From NCBI GenBank assembly GCA_013824685.1, contig PNOG01000004.1, positions 1 through 64,000 of the forward strand: DNA of 64,000 nt, given 5' to 3'. The notes beneath the pieces were generated by a model. It was not told the DNA's origin. It was given only the letters and a program-made list of their open reading frames with translations, and did not search any database. The first letter of the stretch is position 1, and the number at the start of each line of letters is the position of its first letter. The position numbers and the translations under genes were made by a program. Shown piece by piece: positions 33,507-41,794 of the stretch. Origin of the DNA: Coprothermobacter sp. (GTDB lineage: Bacteria > Caldisericota > Caldisericia > Cryosericales > Cryosericaceae).

Positions 33507-35111
33507 ATGGGAAAAGAAAGCAGGATCAGACAGGAACGCAAGGCGGGACTCGTCGAGAAGCCGGGAACGTATCACAAGGACCGGTTTCCCGTTGTCATGC
33601 GAGTCATTGCCGTCGTACTCATCGTCGCGCTCGCCACGTGGGGCTCCTTGTTTGCAGTCAAGAGCACTACCGGAACGATAGCATATCAGGTCGGCACCGG
33701 CAAAGTCCTCCAGTCCGATATCACGGCGCGCGTCCAGAACTACATAGATATGTATACGCAGTATGGAATGGACCTGACGGCTGCAGAGAATGCCAGCACA
33801 CTCAAGTCCGTTCGCAAGAACGTCATTGACAGCTCGATCGAGCAGGAGCTGTTCATCCAATATGCCACATCCAAGAACATGAAAATCGACGAGGCCAAGC
33901 TGAAGACCGCTCTCGACACGGAAGTCGAAACTGCCGTCACACAGTCCAAGACGCAGTTTGGAACGGACGCTCAGGGATTTGATGATGCCGTCATAGCTCA
34001 GTATGGCTCGATGGACAAGTTCAAAGCCAAGCTCCGCACGCAGATCCAGCCATATGTCGAACGGCAGCAACTTGCTGATGCGGTGACTGCTGAGGTCAAC
34101 GCCGGCGTCACCGTCTCGGACGCGGACATCAGGACCTATTTCGCGTCTCAGGGACGTGTCAACGCCGATCATCTCCTTATCATGATAGACGCCGACAACG
34201 ACTCTTCCTCGACCATCGCCGCCAAGAAGAAGGTGGCTCAGGCCATCTACGACGAAGTCGTCAAACAGAAGAGTGAGAATGCCACGTTCGATTTCGTCAA
34301 GTACGCGCAGGAAAAAGCGGCCGAACTCAACAAGAAGACCGCAGGATATGCTCGCTACGAGACACTGGGCTTCTTCACCACAGGGCAGATGGTCAAGGAA
34401 TTCGAGACTGCCGCCTTTGCGGCCAAGACCGGCGACATCGTCGGACCCGTCCAGACAGAGTTTGGCTTCCATATCATCAACAAGATCGCACAGGAACCTG
34501 TCAGCACGATCTACGATACCGCCGAGACGGTGAAAGCCGCACACATCGTCCTCGGCTTCGGAACCGGAGACCAGACAACCGGAGCAACGGCTGCCGAGGC
34601 CCTTGCAAACAAGGTATATGCAGAGCTGCAGAAGGGCTTGTCGTTCAAGACCGCGATCACGAAGTACTCCACGGATACCGACGCCACAATGGGAGGCATC
34701 CTGGACTACTTCTCGAGCGTAAGCGATGCGACCCGCTTCGACGCCCTCGCAAGTCTGAAAACCGGCCAGTATACCAAACCTTTCGTCGATGGTTCTTCAT
34801 ACGAGATCGTCCAGCTTCTGGACCGAAAGCCGCTCGTGAAGGCAAACCTGAGTGACAAGGCTACGTATGACAAGGTCAAGACCGCTCTGGAAGATGAGCG
34901 CAAGGCGGCCGCAATAACTGCACTGGTGACCAAACTCAAGGAGCAATTCCCCGTCCGCGAGGGTCAGTGGTCGCGTATCACCCGATGGTACAGCCGTGGT
35001 ATCGGCAAGGTGCTGGGAGCAATTGGGCAGTGGATCGTCAAAGCCACGGGCAAGGGAACGACGACGACTCCGGCAGCGACGGACGTGCCAACCACTCCAT
35101 CAGCTCAGTAG
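33507..35111 (+). CDS. SurA/PrsA-like foldase with two parvulin domains
   Basis: A 534-aa secreted or membrane-tethered peptidyl-prolyl isomerase. A hydrophobic segment at ~28-50 is a signal anchor without a clear lipobox. A SurA-N-like helical chaperone region (~55-230) is followed by two PpiC/parvulin repeats: one around 210-335 (ADHLLIMI ... GPVQTEFGFHIINKI) and one around 345-450 (AAHIVLGF ... TKPFVDGSSYEIVQLLDRKP). The C-terminus is Thr/Pro-rich. It is the first gene of a tightly packed series; the next gene, 2 nt away, is a shorter relative. Confidence 0.85.
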   Translation: MGKESRIRQERKAGLVEKPGTYHKDRFPVVMRVIAVVLIVALATWGSLFAVKSTTGTIAYQVGTGKVLQSDITARVQNYIDMYTQYGMDLTAAENASTLKSVRKNVIDSSIEQELFIQYATSKNMKIDEAKLKTALDTEVETAVTQSKTQFGTDAQGFDDAVIAQYGSMDKFKAKLRTQIQPYVERQQLADAVTAEVNAGVTVSDADIRTYFASQGRVNADHLLIMIDADNDSSSTIAAKKKVAQAIYDEVVKQKSENATFDFVKYAQEKAAELNKKTAGYARYETLGFFTTGQMVKEFETAAFAAKTGDIVGPVQTEFGFHIINKIAQEPVSTIYDTAETVKAAHIVLGFGTGDQTTGATAAEALANKVYAELQKGLSFKTAITKYSTDTDATMGGILDYFSSVSDATRFDALASLKTGQYTKPFVDGSSYEIVQLLDRKPLVKANLSDKATYDKVKTALEDERKAAAITALVTKLKEQFPVREGQWSRITRWYSRGIGKVLGAIGQWIVKATGKGTTTTPAATDVPTTPSAQ

Positions 35112-35113
35112 CC

Positions 35114-35956
35114 ATGCTTGCGAAAGACGACACTGATTCGTCCAGAAGGCCCCCAGTCCAGGCGCGCCCAAGGGCGCGCCGGACAGCCTTCATCATGATG
35201 GCATCGCTTCTCCTGGTCGCTCTTGTCGCAGCTATCGTCGCCATCCCGGTAGCAGGTTCCCGCAACGTCGCCTTCTATGTCAATGGCAAACCTGTTACTG
35301 AGGAACATGTCCTGGCGATGATTGTCGACCTGCCCTTCGACGCGACCAGCGACTATTACAAGGCACGAGTGGATCTCGCGGACCCGTCGGACCCAAAGAC
35401 ACAGTATCTTGTTACAGGGTTGAACACGGAAGCCATTCAACGACTCATTGTCATGCACGCTCAATCCGACGAGGCTCGACGACTAGGAATCATCGTGAGT
35501 CCATCGGCCATCGACACTGCCGTCGAGGCCTATGTGACCGACCACGTCTTGCCAGACGACACGACCGAGACCGAGAGACTGCGGTCTCCGGCTATGCGCT
35601 CGTACATCCAGCTCTGGGCCACGTCCAAAGCCTATGAAGAGACCCTGACAAAGGATACCACCGTGTCGTCAGACGAAGTACGCGAGTACTTTGCCACATG
35701 GGGCTGGAAGTATACAGACGCGGCCGGCCGCCAGCTCACCTTCGAGCAGGCGGAGAGTGGAAGACTTGCAGAAGATGCCTTGGCCACCAAGAAGTTTCAG
35801 CTGATCCCTGAGAATCGGGCACAGTTGCTCAAGAAAGAGAGCGGTCTTGTGAACGGTGATACACGCTACAAACAGTTCATGAGGTGGTGGAACATCATGT
35901 TTGGCATCCAGGTTCCAGATTCACTTGAACCACTGCAGGTCGACACAGTCTCGTGA
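35114..35956 (+). CDS. SurA-N-like protein without parvulin domain
   Basis: A 280-aa protein with an N-terminal signal anchor (FIMMASLLLVALVAAIVAIPV) and a region resembling the helical chaperone part of SurA/PrsA (NVAFYVNGKPVTEEHVLAMI, then VSSDEVREYFATW). No PPIase domain follows; it ends about 90 residues later in a helical stretch. It starts at ATG 35114, 2 nt after the stop of the parvulin foldase. It may pair with that foldase as a client-binding subunit. Function inferred only from similarity and position. Confidence 0.7.
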   Translation: MLAKDDTDSSRRPPVQARPRARRTAFIMMASLLLVALVAAIVAIPVAGSRNVAFYVNGKPVTEEHVLAMIVDLPFDATSDYYKARVDLADPSDPKTQYLVTGLNTEAIQRLIVMHAQSDEARRLGIIVSPSAIDTAVEAYVTDHVLPDDTTETERLRSPAMRSYIQLWATSKAYEETLTKDTTVSSDEVREYFATWGWKYTDAAGRQLTFEQAESGRLAEDALATKKFQLIPENRAQLLKKESGLVNGDTRYKQFMRWWNIMFGIQVPDSLEPLQVDTVS

Positions 35957-37626
35957 CACGCCCACGAAGAGAGGTTCCGGCTGGTTCGGCCGCCCCGGAG
36001 AACCCCAGGAACATCAGCCCAAAGACAAACCGTCCACCTCGTAGCAGACGTTCCAGAGCGGACACCCGCCAAAACAATCCCCAGGCTGAGCCGGCACTGA
36101 CCAAGTACAACGAACTCCTTCAGGACATCCAGGATGAAACCAGCTTCTTCCTGCCCGTGGATGCACTGAGCGCAGGCACGCACAGATACCTTTATCATCT
36201 GGGAGACTTCTCGGCCACGAATGCTGCACAGATGCAGCGGTTTCTCGACGACAAGCGTGAAGTGCTTGCAAAGCTCGAACAAGGGAAGCTCGGCAACAGC
36301 GAGCATCGCTCAGCGCTCGTTCTCCGGCCCTACATGGACAGCCTGTCCGTCCTGATTGGAGCCGGATACTTCGGGGACACTCTCTGGCAGCTGCGCAACG
36401 CCCGACGGGGCCTCTATCAGTTGCTGTATATGACAGAGATCCCCGCGTACGTCCGTGGGAAAGCCCTCGCTCGCCGGCTCGAGGAACTGTCGACACCTCC
36501 GACCGCGCCTGCAGAACAAATCCAGCTGCGTTCTGGCTCTCACCAGGAATTGGCTCTCGAGGAATCCCACATCATTGACCAGTACCTCCACTTCGCAGAA
36601 GACAGGGCCAGTCGCTTCGATGACAAGCAGGCTATTGCGGAGCGCATTCTCAAGGCACGCCAGTACATGAGCAGGCTGGAACCACGGCTGGCTCACTCCA
36701 CCAGTACTGGCGATTCCACCCGGGATCCAGTACTCTCTATCCTGCTTCCTTCACTCGACGAGGCAAGCACAAAAGAAGCACAGGAGCATCTGGAACGTGA
36801 GACAGAGACGTTGAAGCGTCAATTGAGCGAGACAGCTGCCCAACTGGATGCCTCCAGAAGCACGGACGAGGTTGTGAGGGACGTTCTCCAGGCTTCTGTC
36901 GCACGGCGCCTGGATCAAGCAGCCATCGACGACTGGATGAACAAGGATTATCCCCGCCTCCACTCTTTTTTCCCCGGCTACAGACTCAAGTCCGTACCCG
37001 TGCTAGGGGACGAGCTCGCGCCTCGTCCGGCATATGATGATCCAGAAGCGGTTGCCCTGAAAGGCGCCTCACTCGACCGCCGACAGACCGTCTGTCCGAT
37101 AGCGTCTTCCCGTCGCTGGCTTTCGCCCGAGATCGCTCTCATGATGACCTATTTCCCTGGCAAAGCATACATCCAGACCGCAATCAGCAGCTGGGACCCA
37201 TGTCTGGCATTTCACGTTCAGCGAGAGACATTCATCACGGCACTCTCCCTGTTCGAGCTGCAGAACATTGCCAACCTCGACGGCGTGCTGACACCACAGA
37301 ACAGTCTGCTTACGACGCTCCAACTCCTCATCGAGGACACGGCAGCTGCGCTCGATATCGAGATCCTGCAGAACAGGCTCACCCATCATGACGCGTGCTC
37401 GTTCCTTCAGGAACGCGTCCCGTTGCCTCCCGATCTTGCATCGTCGTTCTCATCGATCGCCACATTCGACTTTGGCGTCTCTCTCGCCCGGTTCATGTTC
37501 CGAACTCGCTTCCGCGAAATGCGCAGAATCTCCCGGACCAGCAACAAGAAAGTCTCCTGGGCCTCGTTTTATCAGAGTATCTTCGAGCAGGGTACGTTCG
37601 ACCCCGCTCAACTCAAGAATTCATGA
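35953..37626 (+). CDS. Uncharacterised protein, possibly a degenerate DUF885-like protein
   Basis: A 557-aa protein I do not recognise with confidence. The first ~45 residues are basic, Pro/Arg-rich and likely disordered; there is no signal peptide. The body is helical, with a Glu/Gln-rich stretch around 275-305 that could be a coiled coil. The C-terminal third (MMTYFPGKAYIQTAISSWD, then LLIEDTAAALDIEILQ and HHDACSFLQERVPLP) vaguely follows the order of DUF885 proteins, whose HExYPGHHLQ metal motif would be replaced here without the His/Glu ligands. It starts at GTG overlapping the previous stop (GTGA) and overlaps the kinase gene by ATGA. Confidence 0.55.
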   Translation: MTRPRREVPAGSAAPENPRNISPKTNRPPRSRRSRADTRQNNPQAEPALTKYNELLQDIQDETSFFLPVDALSAGTHRYLYHLGDFSATNAAQMQRFLDDKREVLAKLEQGKLGNSEHRSALVLRPYMDSLSVLIGAGYFGDTLWQLRNARRGLYQLLYMTEIPAYVRGKALARRLEELSTPPTAPAEQIQLRSGSHQELALEESHIIDQYLHFAEDRASRFDDKQAIAERILKARQYMSRLEPRLAHSTSTGDSTRDPVLSILLPSLDEASTKEAQEHLERETETLKRQLSETAAQLDASRSTDEVVRDVLQASVARRLDQAAIDDWMNKDYPRLHSFFPGYRLKSVPVLGDELAPRPAYDDPEAVALKGASLDRRQTVCPIASSRRWLSPEIALMMTYFPGKAYIQTAISSWDPCLAFHVQRETFITALSLFELQNIANLDGVLTPQNSLLTTLQLLIEDTAAALDIEILQNRLTHHDACSFLQERVPLPPDLASSFSSIATFDFGVSLARFMFRTRFREMRRISRTSNKKVSWASFYQSIFEQGTFDPAQLKNS

Positions 37627-38306
37627 GCAGTGAGCCTCTGCCCACGACGGCCAGCGCTGACCGTCCACTGTTCCTTGCCATCGCCGGAAACATCGGCGTG
37701 GGAAAGTCCACGCTGACGCGTCATCTGGCCGACACCTGGGGGCTTACTCTGCTCCCTGAACCGGTCAAGGAGAACCCTTTCCTCAAGCTCTACTACGATG
37801 ATCCCAAGCGATGGGGCATACAGTCACAACTCTTCTTTCTCACACAACGAGTGAAGCTCTTCAAGGAAGCCGGCGCCCTGAATCATGCCAAGATCGTGGA
37901 TCGCACCCTCTATGAGGACGCAGAGATCTTCGCCCGTACAGCGCTGTCCCGTGTCGAGTACGAGATCTATCTGCAGCTGTACGAGTACCTGCTGGAGAAC
38001 CTCCCGGTACCCAACCTCGTCGTCTATCTCCGTGCGTCCACAAGAACACTCTCACGACGCATACAGTCGCGGGGGCGTTCGTTCGAGAAGGCCCTGCCCT
38101 CTTCCTACCTTCGGAAACTCAACGAGCGCTATGATGCATGGGCAAGCTCGTTTCTGCGCGCCCCCCTGATCGCCATCGATACAGACGACCTTGATCTGTT
38201 CAGCCTCTTCGGCGAATACGAGAGGGTTACCGACCGCATTGCTGAAGCACTTATCCAGAAAGGACTGACATGGCAGCACACGACTACGATACCCAGGCAT
38301 TCCTGA
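37623..38306 (+). CDS. Deoxynucleoside kinase
   Basis: A 227-aa deoxyguanosine/deoxyadenosine-kinase-like enzyme that salvages deoxynucleosides. The P-loop is AGNIGVGKSTL near residue 23. The EPVKENPFLKLYYDDPKRWGIQSQLFFLTQR segment and DRTLYEDAEIFA (DRS-like motif) are typical, with RIQSRGRSFE as the lid. It starts at ATG 37623 overlapping the previous stop and overlaps the downstream ATPase gene by 37 bp. With thymidylate kinase two genes on, the operon supplies dNTP precursors. Confidence 0.88.
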   Translation: MSSEPLPTTASADRPLFLAIAGNIGVGKSTLTRHLADTWGLTLLPEPVKENPFLKLYYDDPKRWGIQSQLFFLTQRVKLFKEAGALNHAKIVDRTLYEDAEIFARTALSRVEYEIYLQLYEYLLENLPVPNLVVYLRASTRTLSRRIQSRGRSFEKALPSSYLRKLNERYDAWASSFLRAPLIAIDTDDLDLFSLFGEYERVTDRIAEALIQKGLTWQHTTTIPRHS

Positions 38307-39802
38307 GTATCCTCCCCGAACCTCTACAGGAGGAGCTCGAGAGGCTAGACCGGTTCGACGAGCTCGTCGAGGTCGTGCTGGACCTTGGACGTGTCCCTGA
38401 AGCTCGGTTCGAATTCGACTTTGTTCCCCTCAGCGAGAGCAGGGTCACGAAGGGGGACATCGACTCGATCGTCCGAAAAGTTGGAGAATTCGACCGCGAC
38501 AACCGCGCCGGAATCGAACGGACGCTGCATCGCATTTCCGCCATCCGCAACAGGCACAACGACGTGGTTGGACTGACGTGCCGGGTCGGACGGGCCCTGT
38601 ACGGCAAGATCGAGATCATCGAAGACCTCGTCAAGAAAGGTTCGAGCATCCTGATACTCGGCAGACCGGGCATCGGCAAGACGACTCTGCTGCGCGAGGC
38701 CTCCCGCTACATCAGCGATACACTGAAAAAGCGCGTCATCATTGTCGATACCAGCAATGAGATCGGGGGGGATGGTGACGTTCCCCATCCCGGCGTCGGG
38801 TCTTCTCGCCGCATGCAGGTACCGTCTAACAAAGAGCAGCACGACATCATGATTGAAGCCGTGGAGAACCACAATCCGGAAGTCATCGTCATAGATGAGA
38901 TCGGCCGCATCGAAGAGGCGCAGGCATGTCGGACGATCGCTGAACGCGGCGTCGAGCTCATTGGAACGGCACATGGCAACGATCTGGGCAACCTTATCAC
39001 CAACCCGACCCTCATCGACTTGCTCGGAGGTATCCAGACGGTTACGCTGAGCGATGAAGAAGCGCAGCGCCGTGGAACGCAGAAGAGCGTTCTCGAACGC
39101 AAGTCTGCTCCCACATTCGACGTCCTCGTGGAACTGCGTGAACGCGATATCCTGGCCGTATACCGCAACCTGGCAGACGTTGTCGACAGAGTCCTGCGCG
39201 GCTTCGACGTACAACCCGAGATACGCAGGAGAACGGCCGGCAAGGAGTTCGTCATCGAACCTCTTGGTCAGGAAGAGGCTTCCGCTCCACAAACTGGCAC
39301 CGAGCAGCTATGGACGCAGGATTCCAGCGTCAGGCTGTACATCCAGGGAGTCAGCCAGAGCTACATCGAGCGGGCTTCCCACAGTCTGCACACCGACGTA
39401 CGAGTCGCGCGCACGATGGAGGACGCAGACATCGTGCTGCTGAGTGACACGCTCGCAGCCAAGAAACCATTTCTTGTAGAACGAGCCGAGGCGCTCGGAT
39501 TGCCGCTGTATACAACCAGCAAGAACAGTCTGGCTGCCATCAAGGACCTCCTCAGACGCATCCACTCGATGTCCGTGGATAAAGATCAGTATGCTTCGTG
39601 GATTCATCTCATGCGCGAAGCTGTCGTCTCCTCGGCCTCACGTGAACTGCCGTATTCCGATGCCTTCGAGCGGCGGATGCAGCACAGACTGGCAGAACGA
39701 CTTGGGCTGTTCAGTGAGAGCGAAGGCATCGAGCCATTCCGGCGCGTCGTCGTGTACTCTCCGACGATGAAGCCGACTCAGGGCCCACCAGGAGCCGTGT
39801 GA
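38270..39802 (+). CDS. AAA ATPase with C-terminal R3H domain (Ycf45/SpoIIIAA-like)
   Basis: A 510-aa P-loop ATPase. Walker A GRPGIGKTTLLREASRYI is near residue 131, the DTSNEIGGDGDVPHPGVG and VIVIDEIGRIEEA segments are typical of the Ycf45/SpoIIIAA group, and GTAHGNDL follows. The C-terminus holds an R3H-type nucleic-acid-binding motif (RRMQHRLAERLGLFSESEG, then RRVVVYSP). Relatives in cyanobacteria, plastids and thermophiles are uncharacterised but probably act on single-stranded nucleic acid. There is no transmembrane segment. The gene lies between two nucleotide kinases. Confidence 0.85.
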   Translation: MAAHDYDTQAFLSILPEPLQEELERLDRFDELVEVVLDLGRVPEARFEFDFVPLSESRVTKGDIDSIVRKVGEFDRDNRAGIERTLHRISAIRNRHNDVVGLTCRVGRALYGKIEIIEDLVKKGSSILILGRPGIGKTTLLREASRYISDTLKKRVIIVDTSNEIGGDGDVPHPGVGSSRRMQVPSNKEQHDIMIEAVENHNPEVIVIDEIGRIEEAQACRTIAERGVELIGTAHGNDLGNLITNPTLIDLLGGIQTVTLSDEEAQRRGTQKSVLERKSAPTFDVLVELRERDILAVYRNLADVVDRVLRGFDVQPEIRRRTAGKEFVIEPLGQEEASAPQTGTEQLWTQDSSVRLYIQGVSQSYIERASHSLHTDVRVARTMEDADIVLLSDTLAAKKPFLVERAEALGLPLYTTSKNSLAAIKDLLRRIHSMSVDKDQYASWIHLMREAVVSSASRELPYSDAFERRMQHRLAERLGLFSESEGIEPFRRVVVYSPTMKPTQGPPGAV

Positions 39803-40410
39803 TGCGGCGTGCCTTCTTTCTCACGTTCGAGGGAATCGACGGATGCGGCAAGAGTACACAGGCTGAGCGGCTCAAGCGGGCGTTGACGGAGCGACTGTTC
39901 TCTGTCACGCACACATTCGAGCCGGGAGGAACGATGCTCGGACGGAAGCTCCGAACGATCCTCGTGCACGACGAGATCAACCTGTCGCTGTTCTCTGAAG
40001 TATTGCTGTTCGCGGCCGATCGCAGACAGGACATCGATGAGATCATCAACCCCGCACTCGAACGCGGCGACGTCGTCATTGGAGAAAGGTTTGCAGATTC
40101 ATCTGTCGCCTACCAGGGGGTTGCAGGAAAGGTCGGAAAAGAACGAGTCGAGCGACTCATGGACATCGTTACCTCGGGCCTGGTCCCTGACCTGACGCTG
40201 CTTCTGGATATCGATCCGCGCATTTCCCTGGCCCGGAAGACCGACCTCGACCGGATCGAGCAACGAGGCTCGTTCCTCGACGCCGTGCGCCACGCCTATC
40301 TGGACATAGCCATGAGCCAGCCCCAACGGTGGGTGATTATCGATGCGGCTCGTCCTGCGGATGACGTCTTCAGCGATGTGCTGGGGGCAGTGTTGAAACG
40401 ACTGGAATAG
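39802..40410 (+). CDS. tmk: Thymidylate kinase
   Basis: A 202-aa dTMP kinase. The P-loop is FEGIDGCGKSTQ, followed by TFEPGGTMLGRKLR (DR/EPGGT motif), GERFADSSVAYQGVAG, and the LLLDIDPRISLARK region. The start is ATG 39802 with GGAG upstream; the frame also has GTG 39799, and the start overlaps the previous stop. It shares an operon with the deoxynucleoside kinase, so both salvage and dTTP synthesis are co-expressed. Confidence 0.93.
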   Translation: MRRAFFLTFEGIDGCGKSTQAERLKRALTERLFSVTHTFEPGGTMLGRKLRTILVHDEINLSLFSEVLLFAADRRQDIDEIINPALERGDVVIGERFADSSVAYQGVAGKVGKERVERLMDIVTSGLVPDLTLLLDIDPRISLARKTDLDRIEQRGSFLDAVRHAYLDIAMSQPQRWVIIDAARPADDVFSDVLGAVLKRLE

Positions 40411-40423
40411 CGGAGGTATGAAC

Positions 40424-41473
40424 ATGTCCGAACGGCAGTCTCGTGAACCTGACCGCATCGACGAGCTCCTTGGAAGCCTCCAGGAGTCACGCACGGCACA
40501 AGCTCTTGCTGGAAATCCTGTGCTCCCCGCCCCGCAGCGCCGTCGCAGAAGCAGGATCTGGATCATATTCGTACTGATCGCTGCAGTTGCGGCCGCGGCG
40601 GTCTTCCTGCTTCTCCAGGGAAGGACAGCCAGCCTGAACATCCGATCATTCCCATCAGGAGCTACCGTGTTCCTCGACGAGCAGCAGGTCGGGACGACGC
40701 CACTGCTGTTGTCCCACGTGGCCCCAGGGACCCATGCGATACAGATCCGCCTTCCTGGTTGGGAAGTCTGGAACGGTACCACGACGGCAGAGAGGGGATC
40801 CACTACGCAAGTCATTGCAAACATGACACACGCTGCCTACTCCCTGGTCGTCACGTCTACCCCGCCTGGCGCAACAGTTGCGCTCGATGGCGCGGCCAAA
40901 GGCGTCACACCTTTGACAGTGGCGGGTCTCAAACCGCGCAACTACGCATTGGTCGTTTCCCTCAAGGGCTACGCCGCAATCTCGCGCACAGTCGACCTTT
41001 CCGATGCGGCACAGAGCGCCCAGGACTTCTCTCTCATGCAGGCCTTTGGCAAACTGAGCATCATGTCGGACCCGACTGGAGCTCAAGTCATCATGGACGG
41101 CAAGCCATACGGCGTGACACCATTGAAGATCGACTCATTCCCCGTGGGCGACTACGCTCTGACACTCAAGCTGGACGGGAGCACAGACATCACTGATATG
41201 CTTTCCGTGAAAGAAGGCATCCTTCTCGCCAAGCAGTACAAGCTCGACCTTGCACTTGGCGGGCTTGCCATATCCACTGACCCTGCCGGAGCGTCCATAA
41301 CAATTGATGGCCAGGCCACGAGTCAGATCGCGCCCTTCACGTTCAGCACGCTGAAGGAGGGCTCGCATGAGATCTACCTGGAACTGCCAGGGTATCTCCC
41401 GTGGTCAGGCCCGGTATCAGTGTCCAAGGGTCAGACGAGTCGCCTCTCCATCGCCCTCACGAAGTTGCAGTAG
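40424..41473 (+). CDS. PEGA-repeat membrane protein
   Basis: A 349-aa protein with a short Gln/Arg-rich cytoplasmic N-terminus, one transmembrane helix (~47-67), then four tandem PEGA modules of ~70 residues, each opening with a pattern like LNIRSFPSGATVFLDEQQVG, VTSTPPGATVALDG or ISTDPAGASITIDG and ending in aromatic Gly-Tyr turns. PEGA repeats occur in surface proteins with sugar or peptide contacts; the role is unknown. The ATG at 40424 has GGAGG 7 nt upstream. Confidence 0.85.
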   Translation: MSERQSREPDRIDELLGSLQESRTAQALAGNPVLPAPQRRRRSRIWIIFVLIAAVAAAAVFLLLQGRTASLNIRSFPSGATVFLDEQQVGTTPLLLSHVAPGTHAIQIRLPGWEVWNGTTTAERGSTTQVIANMTHAAYSLVVTSTPPGATVALDGAAKGVTPLTVAGLKPRNYALVVSLKGYAAISRTVDLSDAAQSAQDFSLMQAFGKLSIMSDPTGAQVIMDGKPYGVTPLKIDSFPVGDYALTLKLDGSTDITDMLSVKEGILLAKQYKLDLALGGLAISTDPAGASITIDGQATSQIAPFTFSTLKEGSHEIYLELPGYLPWSGPVSVSKGQTSRLSIALTKLQ

Positions 41474-41480
41474 CGACAGG

Positions 41481-41509
41481 TTGACGGGGAACATCTCAGC
41501 CTATATACT
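41481..41509 (+). promoter_or_regulatory. Promoter of SRP RNA
   Basis: TTGACG (41481-41486), a 17-bp spacer, TATACT (41504-41509), start expected near 41516. It is one of the strongest promoter matches in the window. Confidence 0.75.
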
Positions 41510-41515
41510 ACTGAA

Positions 41516-41790
41516 GCCGTACAGGACGGGGAGCTAGCGGTGCCCTGTCGCCCGGAATCCGCTCACCGGGGTCCATGCTGGGCACGCGGGACGTACGTTT
41601 CCGAAACAGTCCCTGTTGAAGGCGTTGAAGGCTGCACACCATGCAATGGGAAGCTCTGAACTCTGCCAGGTCCGGAAGGAAGCAACAGTACTGAGTGGAA
41701 CATGTGCCGTGGCCCGATGCAACTGGAGCCGGAGACAGTCGACCACGCCGGGGGCCTGCGCAACAAGTGCTCGGCGTACGGCTTTGTCTT
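41516..41790 (+). ncRNA. ffs: Large signal recognition particle RNA (with Alu domain)
   Basis: The universally conserved domain IV tip (CCAGGTCCGGAAGGAAGCA, about 41667-41685) is present with its pairing flanks. About 150 nt of Alu-type sequence precede it (GGTGCCCTG, then GGAATCCGCT and the GGGCACGCGGGAC segment), as in the ~270-nt scRNA of Gram-positive-type bacteria, and not the short 4.5S of enterics. The ends are set by CCGTAC (41517-41522) pairing with GTACGG (41776-41781); 3' end within a few bases. It targets membrane and secreted proteins with Ffh. Confidence 0.9.
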
Positions 41791-41794
41791 CTTC

